9,206 nt of DNA, from NCBI GenBank assembly GCA_937863905.1, contig CALMHV010000135.1, positions 1 to 9,206 on the forward strand, read 5' to 3'. The notes beneath the pieces were generated by a model. It searched no databases and was not told where the DNA came from. It saw only the letters and a list, made by a program, of their open reading frames with translations. Made by a program: the position numbers and the translations under genes. The DNA is from an uncultured Bacillota bacterium (GTDB lineage: Bacteria; Bacillota; Sulfobacillia; UBA995; UBA9673). Of this stretch, positions 6,892-9,206 are shown piece after piece (position 1 is the stretch's first letter; the number at the start of each line of letters is the position of its first letter).

Positions 6892-7448
6892 CCAGCCAGG
6901 CGAAGGACGCCGTTCTCCTTCACGTGTGCTGCGGCCCCTGTGCCGTCTACCCGCACCGCGCTTTGACGGCGGAGGGGCTCAGGCCGACAGGGTTCTTCTT
7001 CAACCCGAACATCCAGCCGTCCCGGGAGCACCGGCGCCGCCTCAAGACCCTCGAGGCCTACGCCAGCCGTTCCGGTCTGCCGCTCGTCGTGGCTCCGGGG
7101 TACCGCCCCGAGGCTCACCTCGCGGTGACCATCGAGAAGGCCTGGGATCGCCCCAGACGCTGCCGGGCCTGCTACGAGTTGAGGTTCACCGAGACGGCCC
7201 GCGAGGCCGCATCTCAGGGGTACCAGGCCTTCACCAGCACTCTCCTGGTGAGCCCGTATCAGCTTCACGACGAAGTTCGCTTGGCGGGAGAACTGGCCGC
7301 CGCCACCACGGGAGGGAAGGTCTCCTTCCTCTACCGCGACTTCCGCCCCGGCTGGCCGGAAGGAGTGGCCGCCTCCCGCGAGATGGGCCTCTACCGCCAG
7401 CCGTACTGCGGCTGCCTGTGGAGCGAGACGGAACGATACGGGGGCTGA
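6888..7448 (+). CDS. queH: Epoxyqueuosine reductase QueH
   Basis: QueH (formerly DUF208) reduces epoxyqueuosine to queuosine at the wobble position of GUN-anticodon tRNAs. It is not homologous to QueG, which catalyses the same step. The 186-residue protein shows the family's cysteine pattern: LHVCCGPC (C14, C15, C18), CRAC (C92, C95) and [10 protein letters not shown] (C174, C176), where cysteines bind the iron-sulfur and iron centres and take part in catalysis. It also has FFFNPNIQP (36-44), [10 protein letters not shown] (116-125) and YRDFRPGW (149-156), all typical. The ATG overlaps the ruvB stop by four bases, so translation is probably coupled. Bacillus subtilis also has queuosine genes (queA, tgt) after ruvAB, so the context fits. 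queA and tgt are not in this window. Confidence 0.93.
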   Translation: MTSQAKDAVLLHVCCGPCAVYPHRALTAEGLRPTGFFFNPNIQPSREHRRRLKTLEAYASRSGLPLVVAPGYRPEAHLAVTIEKAWDRPRRCRACYELRFTETAREAASQGYQAFTSTLLVSPYQLHDEVRLAGELAAATTGGKVSFLYRDFRPGWPEGVAASREMGLYRQPYCGCLWSETERYGG

Positions 7449-7454
7449 GCCCCC
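7440..7454 (+). other. GC-rich hairpin around the queH stop codon
   Basis: GGGGGC (7440-7445) and GCCCCC (7449-7454) form a perfect 6-bp inverted repeat whose three-base loop is the queH stop codon TGA. No T-run follows; the next bases are ACCCCCAGA. It is therefore not a standard intrinsic terminator, though it could slow ribosomes or RNA polymerase or protect the upstream message from 3' decay. It lies directly before the possible sigI promoter. The stem uses the Gly-Gly codons at the end of queH, so it may be partly a by-product of coding. Confidence 0.35.
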
Positions 7455-7483
7455 ACCCCCAGATAGACGCCCCGACGGGCGAA
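7455..7483 (+). promoter_or_regulatory. Possible SigI-type promoter before sigI
   Basis: ACCCCC at 7455-7460 and CGAA at 7480-7483 lie just upstream of sigI. Published SigI promoters in Bacillus subtilis and Clostridium thermocellum have C-rich -35 elements and CGAA -10 elements, and sigI operons are autoregulated. The spacer here is 19 bp, which may be longer than the usual spacing, and both motifs are short and C/G-rich in a GC-rich region. If used, transcription would start near 7490, after the upstream ATG (7488) but before the strong ribosome site at 7497-7502. Confidence 0.35.
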
Positions 7484-7487
7484 CTCT

Positions 7488-8249
7488 ATGGCGAACGAGG
7501 TGGCCGGCTTGAGCGAAGGCCCGGAGCGCCTCCTGGCTCTGGCCAGGGCGGGCGACGCTGCCGCGCGTGAAGCGCTCATCCGGCGCTACGCGCCCTTCGC
7601 CATGAGGGTCGCCTCAGGCGTCACCGGCGGCTACGTCGAGATGGGCCGGGACGACGAGGCCAGCGTGGCCCTGGTGGCCTTCAACGAGGCCATCGACAGT
7701 TACGATCCGTCCCGGGGGGCGAGCTTCCTCGGTTTCGTCCAGGCGGTGGTCAGGCGGCGCCTGATCGACCACTACCGGAAGAACCGGTCCAGGCAGCGCG
7801 AGGTCTCGTTGAGCGGGCTGTCCGACCTGGAAAGCGGAGACGGGCTCTGGGCGGATACCGCAGCGGGAGGGGTTCCAAGTCTCCAAGCGGCTCATCTGAC
7901 CGCGGCGGAGGGGGCCCATCGTGAGCGGGAGACCGCTTCTGAACGGCGGGAGGAGGTCCTGCGGTACCGTGAGATGCTCTCGGTTTTCGGGATCTCCCTC
8001 TCCGAGTTGGTTCGAATCTGTCCCCGGCATGAGGACGCTCGCCGACACGCTGTCGAGGCGGCCCGGGCCCTCGTGTCGAGGCCGGAACTCGTCGACAGCC
8101 TCCACCGGCGAGGGGAGTTGCCGCTCAAGGAACTTGAGAGATTGGTCGGGGTCAGCCGGAAGACACTGGAGAGGCAGAGGAAATACATCATTGCTCTGGT
8201 CCTCATCCTTACGGAAGACTTGCCTCACCTGGAGGCTTACCTAAGATGA
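7488..8249 (+). CDS. sigI: RNA polymerase sigma factor SigI
   Basis: SigI is an alternative sigma factor held inactive by the membrane anti-sigma factor RsgI. It is linked to heat and envelope stress in Bacillus and to polysaccharide sensing in cellulolytic Clostridia. The 253-residue product has a sigma region 2 (about 14-100) with RDDEASVALVAFNEAIDSYD (54-73) and VVRRRLIDHYRKN (87-99). A variable linker follows, then the SigI-specific C-terminal domain (about 155-253) with ICPRHEDARR (177-186) and the helix-turn-helix ELPLKELERLVGVSRKTLER (210-229), followed by QRKYIIALVLIL. The ATG at 7488 has only a weak ribosome site. In-frame TTG at 7509 (residue 8) has GAGGTG (7497-7502) at six bases and may be the true start; no domain would be lost. 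It starts 39 bp after queH and overlaps rsgI by four bases (ATGA), so the pair is one transcription unit. Confidence 0.95.
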   Translation: MANEVAGLSEGPERLLALARAGDAAAREALIRRYAPFAMRVASGVTGGYVEMGRDDEASVALVAFNEAIDSYDPSRGASFLGFVQAVVRRRLIDHYRKNRSRQREVSLSGLSDLESGDGLWADTAAGGVPSLQAAHLTAAEGAHRERETASERREEVLRYREMLSVFGISLSELVRICPRHEDARRHAVEAARALVSRPELVDSLHRRGELPLKELERLVGVSRKTLERQRKYIIALVLILTEDLPHLEAYLR

Positions 8250-9206
8250 AGCGGACGGCGGGCCAAGACGCGGAGAAGGCCCTGCTCCTCGAGGTCAGGG
8301 GTCGCACTGGGGTGGCCATCACCCCGGAGGGACGCTTTGTCGGGGTGAGGTGCCTGCCTCACCACGAGGAAGGTCAGGAGATCGCTCTTCCCGCGGCGCG
8401 CCGGGAGGGGCGTGTGGGCTGGGGCCTTCGCCCCGGGCTCGTGACCGCTGCGGCCTGCGCGGCCATCCTGCTCGTCCTGTTACCGCTGGCTGTCGGCCGG
8501 GTCCTGGCTTCCGGCCTCCCGATGGCCTACGTGACCCTCGACATCAATCCCAGTCTGGAGTTCGGCGTCAACCGCTGGGAGAGGGTCGTGGCCGGCCGGG
8601 CTCTGAACCCGGATGGTGAGCAGGTCCTTAGCGGGCTCAAGTGGCGCGGGCGCCCGATCGACGACGTGGTTTCCGACGCCGGCGTTCAGGCGGCAAGCCT
8701 GGGCTTTCTGGACAGCGGCCCGGCCGAGGTCATCGTGGCCGCCGTGCCGGCTTTGGACAAGGGCCTCCTCTCCCCGGGGTTGGAGAAACGGTTGGAGCGC
8801 CTGCGCAAGGGTCTCGGAGAACGGATGGCCGCGGTCTCCGGTGGGCAAGGGCCGTCGAGCCTTACCGTTGAGACGGTGCTGGGCGACTCGGTCTCCCTGC
8901 GGCAGGAGGCCGACACTCTCGGGCTCTCGTTGGGAGAGTACATCGTGCTCCTCGAGGCTCAGGAGGCCGGCTTGGACATCGATGCCGAGGACCTGGAGCA
9001 AGGCGGGGTCGGTCAGGCCTTGACCGCGGCCGGCGGACATCCGGGCGAGATCCTCCGCAAGGCTCACGAAAACCGCGAGATGTCCAGACTGGCCCATACG
9101 TTCTCGGAGCGCAACGGCTTCGGGCCTGACGACTCCAAAGACGAAGAGGATACCGGAAACGGTCCTACCGGGCAGCCCGGCGGCACCGGCCAGGGCGGCA
9201 CCGGCC
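8246..9206 (+). CDS. rsgI: Anti-sigma factor RsgI, 3' end outside window
   Basis: This gene is open to the right edge (320 codons visible). The N-terminal domain (about 9-50) contains ALLLEVRGRTGVAITPEGRF, typical of the RsgI N-terminal domain that sequesters SigI. One membrane segment follows at about 64-88. Outside it, AYVTLDINPSLEF (94-106) is the juxtamembrane motif in which RsgI proteins self-cleave between Asn and Pro (N101-P102), and ALNPDGEQVLSGL (119-131) continues the family pattern. Residues about 205-295 are a mostly helical, acidic region with LGLSLGEYIVLLEAQEAGLD. After 296 the sequence turns Asp/Glu-rich, then Gly/Thr/Gln-rich, like a linker to an extracellular sensor domain that is not visible. 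The ATG overlaps the sigI stop and has GGAGG (8231-8235) ten bases upstream. Whether it is a short Bacillus-type RsgI or carries a carbohydrate-binding or protease domain cannot be told. Confidence 0.93.
   Translation, partial: MKRTAGQDAEKALLLEVRGRTGVAITPEGRFVGVRCLPHHEEGQEIALPAARREGRVGWGLRPGLVTAAACAAILLVLLPLAVGRVLASGLPMAYVTLDINPSLEFGVNRWERVVAGRALNPDGEQVLSGLKWRGRPIDDVVSDAGVQAASLGFLDSGPAEVIVAAVPALDKGLLSPGLEKRLERLRKGLGERMAAVSGGQGPSSLTVETVLGDSVSLRQEADTLGLSLGEYIVLLEAQEAGLDIDAEDLEQGGVGQALTAAGGHPGEILRKAHENREMSRLAHTFSERNGFGPDDSKDEEDTGNGPTGQPGGTGQGGTG
9179..9206 (+). repeat. Start of a 15-bp tandem repeat in rsgI
   Basis: GGCGGCACCGGCC occurs at 9179-9191 and again at 9194-9206, a period of 15 bp that encodes Gly-Gly-Thr-Gly-Gln. 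A looser relative, Thr-Gly-Gln-Pro, lies just upstream. The second copy is cut by the window edge, so the true copy number is unknown. In frame, a 15-bp unit can expand or contract without a frameshift and would lengthen an extracellular flexible linker in the anti-sigma factor. Confidence 0.6.

Noticed and set aside
7440..7460. G-quadruplex on the minus strand at the queH-sigI gap
   Set aside because: Only two long G-tracts are present on that strand; four are needed.

Overview
The window is GC-rich, densely packed bacterial chromosome. The gene families point to a high-GC member of the Bacillota: a BofC-like protein (a sporulation-associated family), a SigI/RsgI sigma/anti-sigma pair, and a ruvAB neighbourhood carrying a queuosine gene. 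The sequence does not settle the class; a deep high-GC lineage such as Symbiobacteriia or Limnochordia is only a guess. I see no insertion sequence, prophage, CRISPR array, tRNA or rRNA.

Layout. Positions 1-54 hold the first 18 codons of an unidentified minus-strand gene, preceded by a good vegetative-type promoter. Three plus-strand genes follow: nadE (ammonia-dependent NAD synthetase, 173-976), a YebC/PmpR/TACO1-family gene (1016-1753) and a membrane-anchored BofC-like gene (1875-2576). The BofC-like gene converges on a large minus-strand gene (2573-4555), and their stop codons share one CTAG. That gene encodes a signal peptide, a probably degenerate peptidase-MA-like ectodomain and a C-terminal CPBP intramembrane protease. 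An 87-bp divergent intergenic region separates it from a plus-strand run: ruvC (4643-5182), ruvA (5185-5784), ruvB (5842-6891), queH (6888-7448), sigI (7488-8249) and rsgI (8246 to beyond the end). Several of these genes overlap or are separated by only a few bases.

Function. RuvA, RuvB and RuvC form the Holliday-junction branch-migration and resolution machinery. QueH performs the last step of tRNA queuosine synthesis. SigI and RsgI form a membrane-signalling sigma/anti-sigma module: RsgI has an N-terminal SigI-binding domain, one membrane segment, the conserved Asn-Pro autocleavage motif and an extracellular region that ends, at the window edge, in the start of a Gly-Gly-Thr-Gly-Gln repeat. 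Its sensory C-terminus is not visible.

The points most worth follow-up are the fused degenerate-peptidase/CPBP protein, a possible SigI autoregulatory promoter that would move the sigI start to a downstream TTG, the repeat tail of RsgI, and the divergent BofC-like protein with a possible base-paired leader.
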